A stretch of 64,000 nt of DNA from Streptomyces yatensis. GTDB taxonomy: Bacteria > Actinomycetota > Actinomycetes > Streptomycetales > Streptomycetaceae. Positions 26,795-35,236 of the stretch are shown here, in pieces (position 1 is the first letter of the stretch; each line of letters opens with the position of its first letter). Location: the NCBI RefSeq assembly GCF_018069625.1, contig NZ_CP072941.1, positions 6,014,001 to 6,078,000 of the forward strand. Direction: 5' to 3'. The position numbers and the translations under genes were made by a program. Under the pieces are notes generated by a model, which had not been told where the DNA came from, did not search any database, and saw only the letters and a list, made by a program, of their open reading frames with translations.

Positions 26795-28108
26795 ATGTCC
26801 GACGCCGCTGGGCGGATCGACACCCTGGCCAAGGAGATGCTGGGAGCCCCCCTCCCGATCCGCGTCCGCGCCTGGGACCACAGCGAGACCGGCCCGCCCG
26901 GCGCCCCCACCCTGGTCATCCGGCGCCGCCGCGCGCTGCGCCGGCTGCTGTGGCGGCCGGGCGAGCTGGGCCTGGCCCGCGCCTGGGTCGCCGGAGACCT
27001 GGATGTCGAGGGCGATCTGTACGACGCCCTGGAGCGCCTGTCCGGGCTGCTGTGGGAGCGCGGCCCCGCCACCGCGCCGCGGTCCCGGCTCAGCACCGGC
27101 ATCCAGGTGCTGCGCGACCCCGCGCTGCGCACCGCCGCCCGTAAGCTGATCGCGCTCGCCGGGCCCGGGCTGCCGCCGCCCCCGCCCCGTGAGGAGGCGC
27201 GGACCGGTTTCGGACCGCTGCACTCCCTGCGCCGCGACAAGAAGGCCATCAGCCACCACTACGACGTCGGCAACGACTTCTACGAACTGGTGCTCGGCCC
27301 CTCGATGGTCTACTCCTGCGCCTACTGGGACAGCCCGGACGCGGCGCTCGAGGACGCCCAGCGCGCCAAGCTGGACCTCGTCTGCCGCAAGCTGGCCCTG
27401 CGGCCGGGCCAGCGGCTGCTGGACGTGGGGTGCGGCTGGGGCTCGATGGTGCTGCACGCGGCCCGCGAGTACGGGGTGCGCGCCGTCGGCGTCACGCTCT
27501 CCGAGGAGCAGGCGGCGTACGCCCGTAAGCGCATCGCGGACGCCGGGCTCACCGACCAGGTGGAGATCCGGGTCCAGGACTACCGCGAGGTGCCGGACGG
27601 GCCCTACGACGCCATCTCCTCCATCGGCATGGCCGAGCACGTGGGCTCCGTGCGCTACGCCGAGTACACCGCCATCCTGCACCGGCTGCTGCGGCCCGGC
27701 GGCCGGGTGCTGAACCACCAGATCGCCCGGCGCCCCCAGCCGGACGAAGAGGCGTACCACGTGGACGAGTTCATCGACCGGTATGTCTTCCCCGACGGTG
27801 AGCTCGCCCCGGTCGGCCGGACCGTCACCCAGCTGGAGGAGGCGGGCTTCGAGGTACGCGATGTGGAGGCCATCCGCGAGCATTACGCGCTCACGCTGCG
27901 CGGCTGGGTCGCCAATCTGGAGCTGTCCTGGCCCCAGGCCGTGCGGCTGACCTCCCCGGGCCGGGCCCGGGTCTGGCGGCTCTACATGGCGGCCTCCGCC
28001 CTCTCCTTCGAACGCAACCGGATCGGGGTCAACCAGATCCTCGCCGTCCGCACCCCCGAGAGCGGCACGTCGGGGCTGCCGCTGCGCACCCGCGACTGGC
28101 GCGGCTGA
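26795..28108 (+). CDS. Cyclopropane-fatty-acyl-phospholipid synthase family methyltransferase
   Basis: A 437-residue SAM-dependent enzyme that adds a methylene group to unsaturated acyl chains of membrane lipids. The catalytic domain (about 145-420) has the SAM motif LLDVGCGWGSMVLHAAREYG, the NDFYELVLGPSMVYSCAYW region and EHVGSVRYAEY, all typical of Cfa. An N-terminal domain of about 140 residues precedes it. GGAGG six bases before ATG 26795 fixes the start. It is convergent with the ABC permease gene across a bidirectional terminator. Confidence 0.9.
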   Translation: MSDAAGRIDTLAKEMLGAPLPIRVRAWDHSETGPPGAPTLVIRRRRALRRLLWRPGELGLARAWVAGDLDVEGDLYDALERLSGLLWERGPATAPRSRLSTGIQVLRDPALRTAARKLIALAGPGLPPPPPREEARTGFGPLHSLRRDKKAISHHYDVGNDFYELVLGPSMVYSCAYWDSPDAALEDAQRAKLDLVCRKLALRPGQRLLDVGCGWGSMVLHAAREYGVRAVGVTLSEEQAAYARKRIADAGLTDQVEIRVQDYREVPDGPYDAISSIGMAEHVGSVRYAEYTAILHRLLRPGGRVLNHQIARRPQPDEEAYHVDEFIDRYVFPDGELAPVGRTVTQLEEAGFEVRDVEAIREHYALTLRGWVANLELSWPQAVRLTSPGRARVWRLYMAASALSFERNRIGVNQILAVRTPESGTSGLPLRTRDWRG

Positions 28109-28111
28109 AAC

Positions 28112-28156
28112 GCGGACGTCCCCGCCCGCCCCGGTGAGGGGGCGGACGGGGACGTC
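28112..28156. terminator. Bidirectional terminator
   Basis: A 20-bp inverted repeat with one mismatch (28112-28131 and 28137-28156, five-base loop) between convergent genes. Confidence 0.85.
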
Positions 28157-28184
28157 CGGTAACGGCCGGCCGATCGGCTCGCCG

Positions 28185-30728
28185 CTATTCGGCCTTGATG
28201 GCCATCAGCATGTTGAGCTTGGAGGCCCGCCGGGCCGGCCACAGCGCGGCGATGACGCCGACCAGCGCGGCCATCAGCAGGAACAGGCTCATCCGGGCCC
28301 ACGGCAGCACCAGCTCGTAGGTCGGCAGCTCGGCGGCGATCAGCTCACCGGCCGCCCAGCCGAAGAAGACGCCGAGGCCGATGCCGAGCACCCCGCCGAA
28401 GAGCGAGATGACCAGGGACTCCAGCCGCACCATCCGCTTGATACCGGGGCGGTCCAGGCCGATCGCCCGCAGCATGCCGATCTCCTTGGAACGCTCGAAG
28501 ACCGACATCGCCAGGGTGTTGATGACCCCGAGCACCGCGACGATCACGGCCATGCCGAGCAGCCCGTAGAGCATGTTCAGCATCAGGGTGAAGGCCTTGG
28601 CGATCTCGTCCGAGAGGTCCTGCTTGTTCTGGATCTTGATCGCGGGGTTGTCGCCGAGCGTCTTCTTCAGCAGGTCCTGGGTGTCCTGCGTGGCGCCGCC
28701 CTTGGTCTTCAGCATCACCTGGAAGTCGGCGACGGTCGTCATGTGCGGGGTGACCGTGGCGCTGTCGAGCATGACGCCGTGGACCATCTGGTTGCCCTCG
28801 TAGACACCGCCCACGGTCAGCTTGCCGTTGCTGCCGTCCTCGTAGGTCACGGGGATGGTGGAGCCGACCTTCCAGTGGTTCTTGTCGGCGATCTTGTCGT
28901 CGACGAGGACCTTGGTGCCCCCGAGCGCCCCGAAGGAGCCCTCGGTGAAGTCCACGTTCACCAGTTCCTTGATGGCCTTGGGGTCGACGCCCATCAGGGT
29001 GTCGGTGTCACCGGCGACCCGGGCCGGGGAGGAGCGCAGCGGGCTGATCGCGCTGACCTCGTCCACCTTGGCCAGGGTCTTGGCCACCTCCGGCGACAGC
29101 GGCCGGGTGCCGTCCCCGCCCATGCTGACCACGTAGTCGGACTTCAGTCCGTCGGCGGCCATGTTGTTGATGCCCTTCTGCATGCTCCCCGCGATCACCG
29201 TCATACCGGTGATCAGGGTGAGCCCGACCATCAGGGCGGAGGCGGTGGCGGCGGTACGGCGCGGGTTGCGCACCGCGTTCTGCCGGGCCAGCTTGCCGGG
29301 CATCCCGAAGATCCGCAGCACCGGGGAGGCGGCCGCGATCAGCGGCCGGGACAGCAGCGGGGTGAGGACGAAGATGCCGATCACCAGGACGGCCGCGCCG
29401 AACGCCATCGGGCCCTGGCCGTCGCTGCCGCCCATGCCCGCACCGGCCACCACCAGGGCGACACCGGCCGCCGCCAGGATCGAGCCGATGGTGTTGCGGA
29501 GCACCAGACCACGGGTGGTCGGCGCGGCGTGCACGCTGTTCATCGCGGCGACCGGCGGGATCTTGGCGGCGCGGCGGCCGGGCAGCCAGGCGGAGAGCAC
29601 GGTCACCACGACGCCCACGAGCACCGAGACCAGCACGGTGGTCGGCGCGACGATCAGCGGACCGTCCGGGACGCTGGCCCCGGTGGAGTTGAGCACCGAG
29701 CGCAGCAGGGCGCCGATGCCGACACCGGCCGCGAGGCCCACCACGGCCGCGACGGCGCCCACGAAGGTGGCCTCCATCAGCACCGACCGGGTCACCTGAC
29801 GGCGGGTCGCACCCACCGCGCGCATCAGGGCGAGCTCCCTGGTGCGCTGGGCGACCAGCATGGAGAAGGTGTTGACGATGATGAAGATGCCGACGAAGAG
29901 CGCGATCCCGGCGAACACCAGCATCGCGGTCTGCATGCTGCTCATGCCCTCTTCGATCGCCTTGGCCTGGTCCTTGGCGAGCTTCTCGCCGGTGGTGGCC
30001 TTGGCCTGCTCGGGCAGGACCTTGTCGAGCGCGGACTTCAGCGTCGCCTGCGAGGTGCCCGCGGCGGCCTTCACGTCGATCTCGTCGAACTGCCCGGGCT
30101 TGGCGAACAGCTTCTGGGCGGTGACCGTGTCGTAGAGCGCGAGGGTGCCGCCGGCCGCGACATTGCCGTCGTCGGTGGTGAAGACGCCGACGACCTTCTC
30201 GTTGCGCACCGGGCCGTCGACGGAGACCCGGATGGAGTCCCCGGCCTTGTACTTGCCGCGCTCGGCGGTCTTGGAGTCGAGCGCGATCTCACCCGCGGCC
30301 TTGGGGGCGCGGCCCTCGGTCATCGTGTACCGCGGGTCCTTGCCGTCGGCCCCCGGGTAGTAGTTGCCGCCGCGGTTGGAGAAGCCGCCGCCGAGCAGGT
30401 CGCCCTTCTTGTCGGCGAGGGCGGAGTAGCCGTTCACGACGCCGTAGGCGGAGGCGGCGCCGGGCACCTTGGCCGCCTTGTCGAGCACCTGCTGGCTCAG
30501 CCGGGGGGCCTCACCGGGGATGGCGGAGTCGTCGTCCTTCTTGTCCGGGCTGATGGCGACGTCGACGCCCTGGAAGCCCTTCTGGGAGCTCTTCTGGTAG
30601 GCGTCGGAGATGGTGTTGGTGAAGACCAGGGTGCCGGCGACGAAGGCCACGCCGAGCATCACGGCGAGCACGGTCATCAGCAACCGGGCCTTGTGCGCAA
30701 GCACATTGCGCAGGGCTGTACGGAGCAT
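28185..30728 (-). CDS. ABC transporter permease, FtsX/MacB type
   Basis: An 847-residue membrane protein with two FtsX-like permease modules: an N-terminal helix (about 15-40), a large extracellular domain (about 45-260), three helices (about 265-400), a repeat of the same plan (helix about 490-510, extracellular domain, helices about 715-840). It works with the ATPase encoded upstream, probably to export a lipid, peptide or drug or to transmit force to extracytoplasmic enzymes. Substrate unknown. ATG 30728 lies 75 bp downstream of the ATPase stop. Confidence 0.92.
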   Translation of the reverse strand: MLRTALRNVLAHKARLLMTVLAVMLGVAFVAGTLVFTNTISDAYQKSSQKGFQGVDVAISPDKKDDDSAIPGEAPRLSQQVLDKAAKVPGAASAYGVVNGYSALADKKGDLLGGGFSNRGGNYYPGADGKDPRYTMTEGRAPKAAGEIALDSKTAERGKYKAGDSIRVSVDGPVRNEKVVGVFTTDDGNVAAGGTLALYDTVTAQKLFAKPGQFDEIDVKAAAGTSQATLKSALDKVLPEQAKATTGEKLAKDQAKAIEEGMSSMQTAMLVFAGIALFVGIFIIVNTFSMLVAQRTRELALMRAVGATRRQVTRSVLMEATFVGAVAAVVGLAAGVGIGALLRSVLNSTGASVPDGPLIVAPTTVLVSVLVGVVVTVLSAWLPGRRAAKIPPVAAMNSVHAAPTTRGLVLRNTIGSILAAAGVALVVAGAGMGGSDGQGPMAFGAAVLVIGIFVLTPLLSRPLIAAASPVLRIFGMPGKLARQNAVRNPRRTAATASALMVGLTLITGMTVIAGSMQKGINNMAADGLKSDYVVSMGGDGTRPLSPEVAKTLAKVDEVSAISPLRSSPARVAGDTDTLMGVDPKAIKELVNVDFTEGSFGALGGTKVLVDDKIADKNHWKVGSTIPVTYEDGSNGKLTVGGVYEGNQMVHGVMLDSATVTPHMTTVADFQVMLKTKGGATQDTQDLLKKTLGDNPAIKIQNKQDLSDEIAKAFTLMLNMLYGLLGMAVIVAVLGVINTLAMSVFERSKEIGMLRAIGLDRPGIKRMVRLESLVISLFGGVLGIGLGVFFGWAAGELIAAELPTYELVLPWARMSLFLLMAALVGVIAALWPARRASKLNMLMAIKAE

Positions 30729-30803
30729 GGGTGTCAGTCCTGAGGGGTGGGGAGGGGAGTGCGAGGCGGCGAACCGAAAAGGCGGATGGGGGCGCGCCTC
30801 GCG

Positions 30804-31586
30804 TCAGCTCGTACGGCCCTTGGCGTCGAACCGCTTCATGCGGTCCAGGACCGAGTCGGCGGTGGGGTTGCGCAGGTCGTCCACGATCCGGCCGTCGGCG
30901 AGGAAGACGACGCGGTCGGCGTAGGACGCGGCGACCGGGTCGTGGGTCACCATCACGATCGTCTGGCCCATCTCCCGCACCGAGTTGCGGAGGAAGCCCA
31001 GGACCTCGGCGCCGGAGCGGGAGTCCAGGTTTCCGGTCGGCTCGTCGGCGAAGATGATCTCCGGCTGGCCGGCCAGGGCGCGGGCCACCGCGACGCGCTG
31101 CTGCTGACCACCCGACAGCTGGTTGGGCCGGTGCTTGAGCCGCCCGGCCAGGCCGACCGTGGCCACGACCTTGTCCAGCCACGCGGAGTCGGCCTTGCGA
31201 CCGGCGATGTCCATCGGGAGGGTGATGTTCTCCAGCGCGTTCAGCGTCGGCAGCAGGTTGAACGCCTGGAAGATGAAGCCGATCTTGTCGCGGCGCAGCT
31301 GGGTGAGCTTCTTGTCCTTGAGCGTGGTCAGTTCGACGTCGCCGATCCGGGCCGAGCCGCTGGAGATCGTGTCGAGACCCGCCATGCAGTGCATCAGCGT
31401 CGACTTGCCGGAGCCCGAGGGGCCCATGATCGCGGTGAACTCCGCCTGGCGGAACTCGACCGAGACCGAGTCCAGGGCGATGACCTGGGTCTCGCCCTCG
31501 CCGTAGACCTTGGAGAGATCGGTGGCCCGGGCGGCCGCCGCTGAGGTGCGGTGGGCGGTTTCGACGCCGAAGGGGGTGGTGGTCAC
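30804..31586 (-). CDS. ABC transporter ATPase, MacB/LolD type
   Basis: A 260-residue ATPase with Walker A GPSGSGKST, Q-loop FQAFNLLPTLNALEN, signature LSGGQQQR, Walker B IIFADEPTGNLDS and the H-loop VTHD. The Q-loop and signature are of the LolD/MacB class that pairs with FtsX-like permeases, here the next gene. The start is GTG 31586 with AGGAG nine bases upstream. Confidence 0.94.
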   Translation of the reverse strand: MTTTPFGVETAHRTSAAAARATDLSKVYGEGETQVIALDSVSVEFRQAEFTAIMGPSGSGKSTLMHCMAGLDTISSGSARIGDVELTTLKDKKLTQLRRDKIGFIFQAFNLLPTLNALENITLPMDIAGRKADSAWLDKVVATVGLAGRLKHRPNQLSGGQQQRVAVARALAGQPEIIFADEPTGNLDSRSGAEVLGFLRNSVREMGQTIVMVTHDPVAASYADRVVFLADGRIVDDLRNPTADSVLDRMKRFDAKGRTS

Positions 31587-31923
31587 GGTGGATGACTCCT
31601 GTCGTGCTCTACGGGAGTGGGCGGGACGTCACTCCATGGTTCCGGTTGTGAAGGGGGACGGGATCAGCCCGTGCTCCGGTTCTGCGGGGGGTCTCGCGAT
31701 GTAGGTGGTGGTGGCGGAGTCCTCCTTGAGGAGGAGAAGACACCCCGGGCGGGGCGTCGAGATTGCGTCAATCCCCAGTTAATGGGGGTTCAGGGCATAT
31801 CGGCAGGTCCAATGGCCGTCGGCATCTTCGGGTACCCCGCCCCGCTGCTGATGCACCCTCAGTTGCCAATAAAATAAGACAACCTCGGTCCGCGGATTCA
31901 CTGTGCGGGGGCATGTCCCCGGA
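31587..31923. other. Noncoding region between ABC operon and bldA
   Basis: About 340 bp without a gene. It contains a short inverted repeat TCCTCCTTGAGGAGGA around 31721-31736 that lies in the leader of the divergent ABC operon. Nothing else was recognised in it. Confidence 0.4.
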
Positions 31924-31940
31924 TAGGCTCGTGCTGCTCT
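31924..31940 (+). promoter_or_regulatory. Candidate -10 region of bldA
   Basis: TAGGCT at 31924-31929 starts the 15-base stretch TAGGCTCGTGCTGCT, which also occurs before eno (21325-21339). A start near 31936 would give about 54 nt of leader before the mature tRNA. No good -35 box is visible. Confidence 0.4.
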
Positions 31941-31989
31941 CTTCCAGGGGAGGGCCGTATGCGCTCCGTACGGCCCAGGGGGAACCGCC

Positions 31990-32072
31990 GCCCGGATGGT
32001 GGAATGCAGACACGGCGAGCTTAAACCTCGCTGCCCCTCGCGGGCGTACCGGTTCAAGTCCGGTTCCGGGCA
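31990..32072 (+). tRNA. bldA: tRNA-Leu(UAA), bldA
   Basis: The only tRNA that reads the rare UUA codon in Streptomyces; it controls development and antibiotic production. The acceptor stem pairs GCCCGGA (31990-31996) with TCCGGGC (32065-32071), followed by discriminator A; the 3' CCA is not fully encoded. The anticodon arm is GCGAG-CTTAAAC-CTCGC with TAA at 32022-32024. A long variable arm of the leucine type and a GGTTCAAGTCC T-arm are present. The sequence agrees closely with the S. coelicolor bldA tRNA as I remember it, apart from small changes in the variable arm and T-stem. Confidence 0.97.
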
Positions 32073-32257
32073 CCTTCAGATCCGGTGGGCGCACTCAGCG
32101 TGTGTGGATGGTCGCCCCATGTGCGTGCGCGGGGCCCGCAGGGGCCTCGCGCGGTCTCTCCCTGCGTGAAAAGATCCTCCTTGGGCACTAGGGTGCTTTC
32201 TTTGCTTACCTATTACTCTTGAGTCAAGGTCGCGCCCGGCGGCCATGGAGGAGTGAG

Positions 32258-33136
32258 ATGAGGAGCAGCAACCCGGTCTTCTCGCGACGGGGGTTCAGCC
32301 GCAGCGGCGGCTACGCCGGTTTCGGCGCGGCGCCGCAGGCCGGGAGCCCCGTCGCCGGTCAGGGCAATCCGTACGCGCAGACACAGGCGCCCACGAACCC
32401 CTACGCGGCGGGCGACCAGCAGAATCTGACCCCCGAGCAGCTGCAGCAGATGTACGGCGCGCCGCCGACGGCGCCGCCGCAGACCGGCCGGATGACGATG
32501 GACGACGTCGTCATGCGCACCGGTATGACGCTCGGCACCGTCATCGTCGCCGCCGCGGCCGCGTGGATCGCGCAGCTTCCGGTGGGCGTGGGCATCGGTG
32601 CCGCGCTCGTGGCGATGGTGCTCGGTCTCGTCCAGTCGTTCAAGCGCACGGCCTCGCCCGCGCTGATCATGGGTTACGCCCTCTTCGAGGGTCTCTTCCT
32701 CGGCGTCATCAGCCAGGTGTACAACGAGCGCTGGTCCGGCATCCCGATGCAGGCCGTGCTCGGCACGATGGCCGTGTTCGTCGGTGTGCTCGTCGCGTAC
32801 AAGACCCGTCTCATCCGGGTGAACGCGCGATTCCAGCGCTTTGTGCTCGCCGCCGCCATCGGCTTCGTGCTGCTGATGGCGGTCAACCTGCTGTTCGCCG
32901 CCTTCGGCGGCGGGGACGGCCTCGGCTTCCGCAGTGGCGGCCTCGGCATCGTCTTCGGCCTCGTCGGTGTCGTGCTCGGCGCGGCGTTCCTGGCGATGGA
33001 CTTCAAGCAGATCGAGGACGGCGTCCGGTACGGCGCTCCGCGCGAGGAGTCCTGGCTGGCGGCCTTCGGGCTGACGCTCTCGCTGGTGTGGATCTACCTG
33101 GAGCTGCTCCGGCTGATCTCCATCTTCAGGGACTAG
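32258..33136 (+). CDS. Bax inhibitor-1/YccA family membrane protein
   Basis: A 292-residue protein with a Gly/Pro/Gln-rich cytoplasmic N-terminus of about 85 residues and seven hydrophobic segments, the last ending at DFKQIEDGVRYGAPREE and a final helix. This is the Bax1-I/YccA family; bacterial members are thought to be pH-sensitive calcium leak channels or protease modulators. The role here is unknown. GGAGGAG seven bases before ATG 32258 marks the start. A strong terminator follows. Confidence 0.88.
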   Translation: MRSSNPVFSRRGFSRSGGYAGFGAAPQAGSPVAGQGNPYAQTQAPTNPYAAGDQQNLTPEQLQQMYGAPPTAPPQTGRMTMDDVVMRTGMTLGTVIVAAAAAWIAQLPVGVGIGAALVAMVLGLVQSFKRTASPALIMGYALFEGLFLGVISQVYNERWSGIPMQAVLGTMAVFVGVLVAYKTRLIRVNARFQRFVLAAAIGFVLLMAVNLLFAAFGGGDGLGFRSGGLGIVFGLVGVVLGAAFLAMDFKQIEDGVRYGAPREESWLAAFGLTLSLVWIYLELLRLISIFRD

Positions 33137-33189
33137 CGCCCGTGGTGCGGGCCCCGTCCGCACCACCCGCTCCCACCCGCACCACCTGA

Positions 33190-33225
33190 AAGGGCCCGCG
33201 GAGGCGATGACCTCCGCGGGCCCTT
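33190..33225 (+). terminator. Hairpin terminator
   Basis: A perfect 15-bp stem (AAGGGCCCGCGGAGG at 33190-33204 and CCTCCGCGGGCCCTT at 33211-33225) with loop CGATGA, followed by CTTCCT. Confidence 0.85.
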
Positions 33226-33293
33226 CTTCCTGTGCGGCTTAAGCCGCCCGGTTCGGTGGGTCTGTCATACACGCTTCTGCCTCCGGGCAGCGG

Positions 33294-33524
33294 CTACAGC
33301 AGCTTGCGCGCCGCACGCCTCAAGTCGTGTTCATGGATGATGGCCTTCGCGTGGCCGTACGCGAGCTGGTGCTCGCCGCGCAACCAGCTGACCTTCTCCT
33401 CGAAGCGGAAGAAAGCGGGGCCGTCGTCGACCGTGCGCAGCCAGTCGGCAACTTCACGGCCCGTGCACTGGGGGATGCGGGAGAGTAGGTTCCGGTGAGT
33501 CTCGTCGGAGAAGATTTGGGACAT
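33294..33524 (-). CDS. DUF4287 domain small protein
   Basis: A 76-residue cytoplasmic protein of the DUF4287 family: CTGREVADWLRTVDD, then VSWLRGEHQLAYGHAKAII and HEHDLRRAARK. The function is unknown; the family is common in actinobacteria and some members are fused to other small domains. ATG 33524 is the likely start. It is a single gene, convergent with the 32258 gene. Confidence 0.82.
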   Translation of the reverse strand: MSQIFSDETHRNLLSRIPQCTGREVADWLRTVDDGPAFFRFEEKVSWLRGEHQLAYGHAKAIIHEHDLRRAARKLL

Positions 33525-33644
33525 CGGCGCCTCCGGACGCTTCCATGCCGGCCCCCGGGTCCATGGCCCGGGTTTCCTTCAGCTCACCGTGCCTGAGTGT
33601 TCGCCCGTTGGCAACAGTCCCTCAGTGGCGCATACGCTCGGAGC

Positions 33645-33986
33645 GTGGATGATACGACCCCCCTCCTGACCGCCGTCGACCGGCTCGCCGACCGGCTGCG
33701 GGCCCTTCCGCAATCCCGGCTTCGCGCGGGCGCGGCGGCCGAAGGGCTGGCGCTGGCCAGGGAATTGTCGGCGCGCGCACAGCGCCTGGAGGAGCCGGGA
33801 ACCCCGCCGCGGACCATGCCGGACGCGGGGCTGTTCGTGATCGCCGACCAGGTCGCGGTGGCCGGACATGACTTGGTGCATGCGCTGGAGCGTGCGCCGG
33901 GCGGCTCCGGGGGCGGCCGGGCGGCGCAGGGGGTCACCGAGGCGGTGGCGCTGGTGGTGGAGACGGCCCGGCGCTGCGGGGTCTGA
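33645..33986 (+). CDS. Conserved hypothetical protein
   Basis: A 113-residue, mostly helical soluble protein rich in Ala, Leu and Arg (TAVDRLADRLRALPQSRLRA). No domain is recognised. The start is GTG 33645, where the conserved-looking sequence VDDTTPLLTAV begins; TACGCT at 33633-33638 ends exactly 6 bp before it, so the mRNA may be leaderless. It is convergent with the 34016 gene. Confidence 0.65.
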   Translation: MDDTTPLLTAVDRLADRLRALPQSRLRAGAAAEGLALARELSARAQRLEEPGTPPRTMPDAGLFVIADQVAVAGHDLVHALERAPGGSGGGRAAQGVTEAVALVVETARRCGV

Positions 33987-34015
33987 GAGCGCCGGCCGGA
34001 GGCCGGGGGCTGCCC

Positions 34016-34936
34016 TTACAGCGAGGCGATGACGCGGTCGGCCAGGACGTACACATTGTCCTCGCCGCAACCGAACGTGAGCGCATACGCACCGGAGACG
34101 CCGGAGCCGCCGAGCAGCACCGGGGTGGTGCCCTCGCGCAGCGCGTCCGCCAGCCGGTCGGCCGTCTCGCGGTGGCCCGGGGTCATGCAGATCGTGGTGC
34201 CGTCGGCGAAGACATAGACATCGAGGGTGCCGAGGGGCCCGGGGCGCACATCGGACAGCGGGGTGCGGGCGTCGGCCAGCTCGGTGATCCGGGTCACCGT
34301 ACGGTCGTGGTCGGCCACGGGTGACGACGGGGAGAAGTCGGGGTGGGACGGATGGCGCCGGCGGGCCGCCGCGAGCTCGGCCGACTCCCGGGGCTCGGCC
34401 GCCGGCTCCGGCTCGACGCCCAGCTCCAGCTCCACCTCGGCCTCGACCTCGGGCTCCTGGTCCCCGGCGGAGTCCAGGGCCTCGGGACCCAGCGCGTCCA
34501 GGCCGAGCAGCGGTTCGAGCCCGGCCAGATCGGCCTGGCGGGGCACGAAGAGCTGCGCGTCCTGGGCGGAGTCCTCGCCGTATCCGCCCGCCCCGCCCAG
34601 CAGGGAGTGGGCGTCGGCCGTTCCGGCGGAGTCCCTGGCCTCCTGGGCGGCCCAGAAGGCCCGCGCCTCGGCCAGCTCGCGCTCCCGCTCCTCGGCGAGC
34701 GCCTCGGCCACGGCCGCGCGTATCTCGGCGGCCGGGGTGGCGCGGGGTGCGGGCACCGTCACGCCGTTCTCCTCGCCGCCTCCGGCCGCCCGGGCGCCGG
34801 CGGCGACGGTGGCCGCGAGCTCGGCGCGCAGCTCACAGATCTGCCGGCGCATACCGCGCGCGGTGTGCAGGGCGGCCGCCCCTACGGCCGTGGCGGTCAC
34901 CGCGGCCAGGAGGAGGGCAAGAGTCGTGGGGCTCAC
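34016..34936 (-). CDS. Membrane-anchored hypothetical protein
   Basis: A 306-residue protein with an N-terminal membrane helix (about 4-22), a short coiled coil, a long Glu/Ala-rich acidic stretch (about 70-200) and a compact C-terminal domain (about 215-306, LGTLDVYVFADGTTICMTPG and GAYALTFGCGEDNVYVLADRV). The function is not recognised. The C-terminal domain seems the conserved part. The start is GTG 34936 with GGGAG upstream. Confidence 0.7.
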   Translation of the reverse strand: MSPTTLALLLAAVTATAVGAAALHTARGMRRQICELRAELAATVAAGARAAGGGEENGVTVPAPRATPAAEIRAAVAEALAEERERELAEARAFWAAQEARDSAGTADAHSLLGGAGGYGEDSAQDAQLFVPRQADLAGLEPLLGLDALGPEALDSAGDQEPEVEAEVELELGVEPEPAAEPRESAELAAARRRHPSHPDFSPSSPVADHDRTVTRITELADARTPLSDVRPGPLGTLDVYVFADGTTICMTPGHRETADRLADALREGTTPVLLGGSGVSGAYALTFGCGEDNVYVLADRVIASL

Positions 34937-35236
34937 TGACGTACTCCCGGTTGGCTGTTGATCCCCCGAATTCCTACCTCAGCTTGAGGCTTATCGCCTC
35001 CCGACGTCAGTGCATACCATCACCAAATGGACAGAATTCGGTACCGGAAGGGCCTTTGGTCACCGGTGCTGAGCTGGGCAGACGGCTCTCCCCCAGGACC
35101 TTTGTCACATCCTGGGGGAGATTCGGTCACGGCTCGATCGAAACCAGTGTCTCAGACGCGGGGCGGCCGGGCCCCCCGGCCCGGTCCGGATCGGTCCAGC
35201 GGCTCGGCCGGGCTCGGCCGCCCGGCTCAGGCCGGT
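34937..35236. other. Noncoding region with strong hairpin
   Basis: 300 bp without a gene. TCTCCCCCAGGA (35087-35098) is the exact complement of TCCTGGGGGAGA (35110-35121), a 12-bp stem with an 11-base loop. It lies about 115 bp past the thiolase stop on the minus strand and probably ends that transcript. The left end must hold the promoter of the 34936 gene, but I cannot name its boxes. Confidence 0.5.

Noticed and set aside
28134..30743. 869-codon plus-strand open frame opposite the ABC permease
   Set aside because: It is rich in His, Asp, Gly and Arg in the pattern of third-position bias shadows; the minus frame has two recognisable FtsX modules.
31990..32072. tRNA as an integration site for a mobile element
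   Set aside because: No integrase gene and no duplicated tRNA 3' end was seen on either side.
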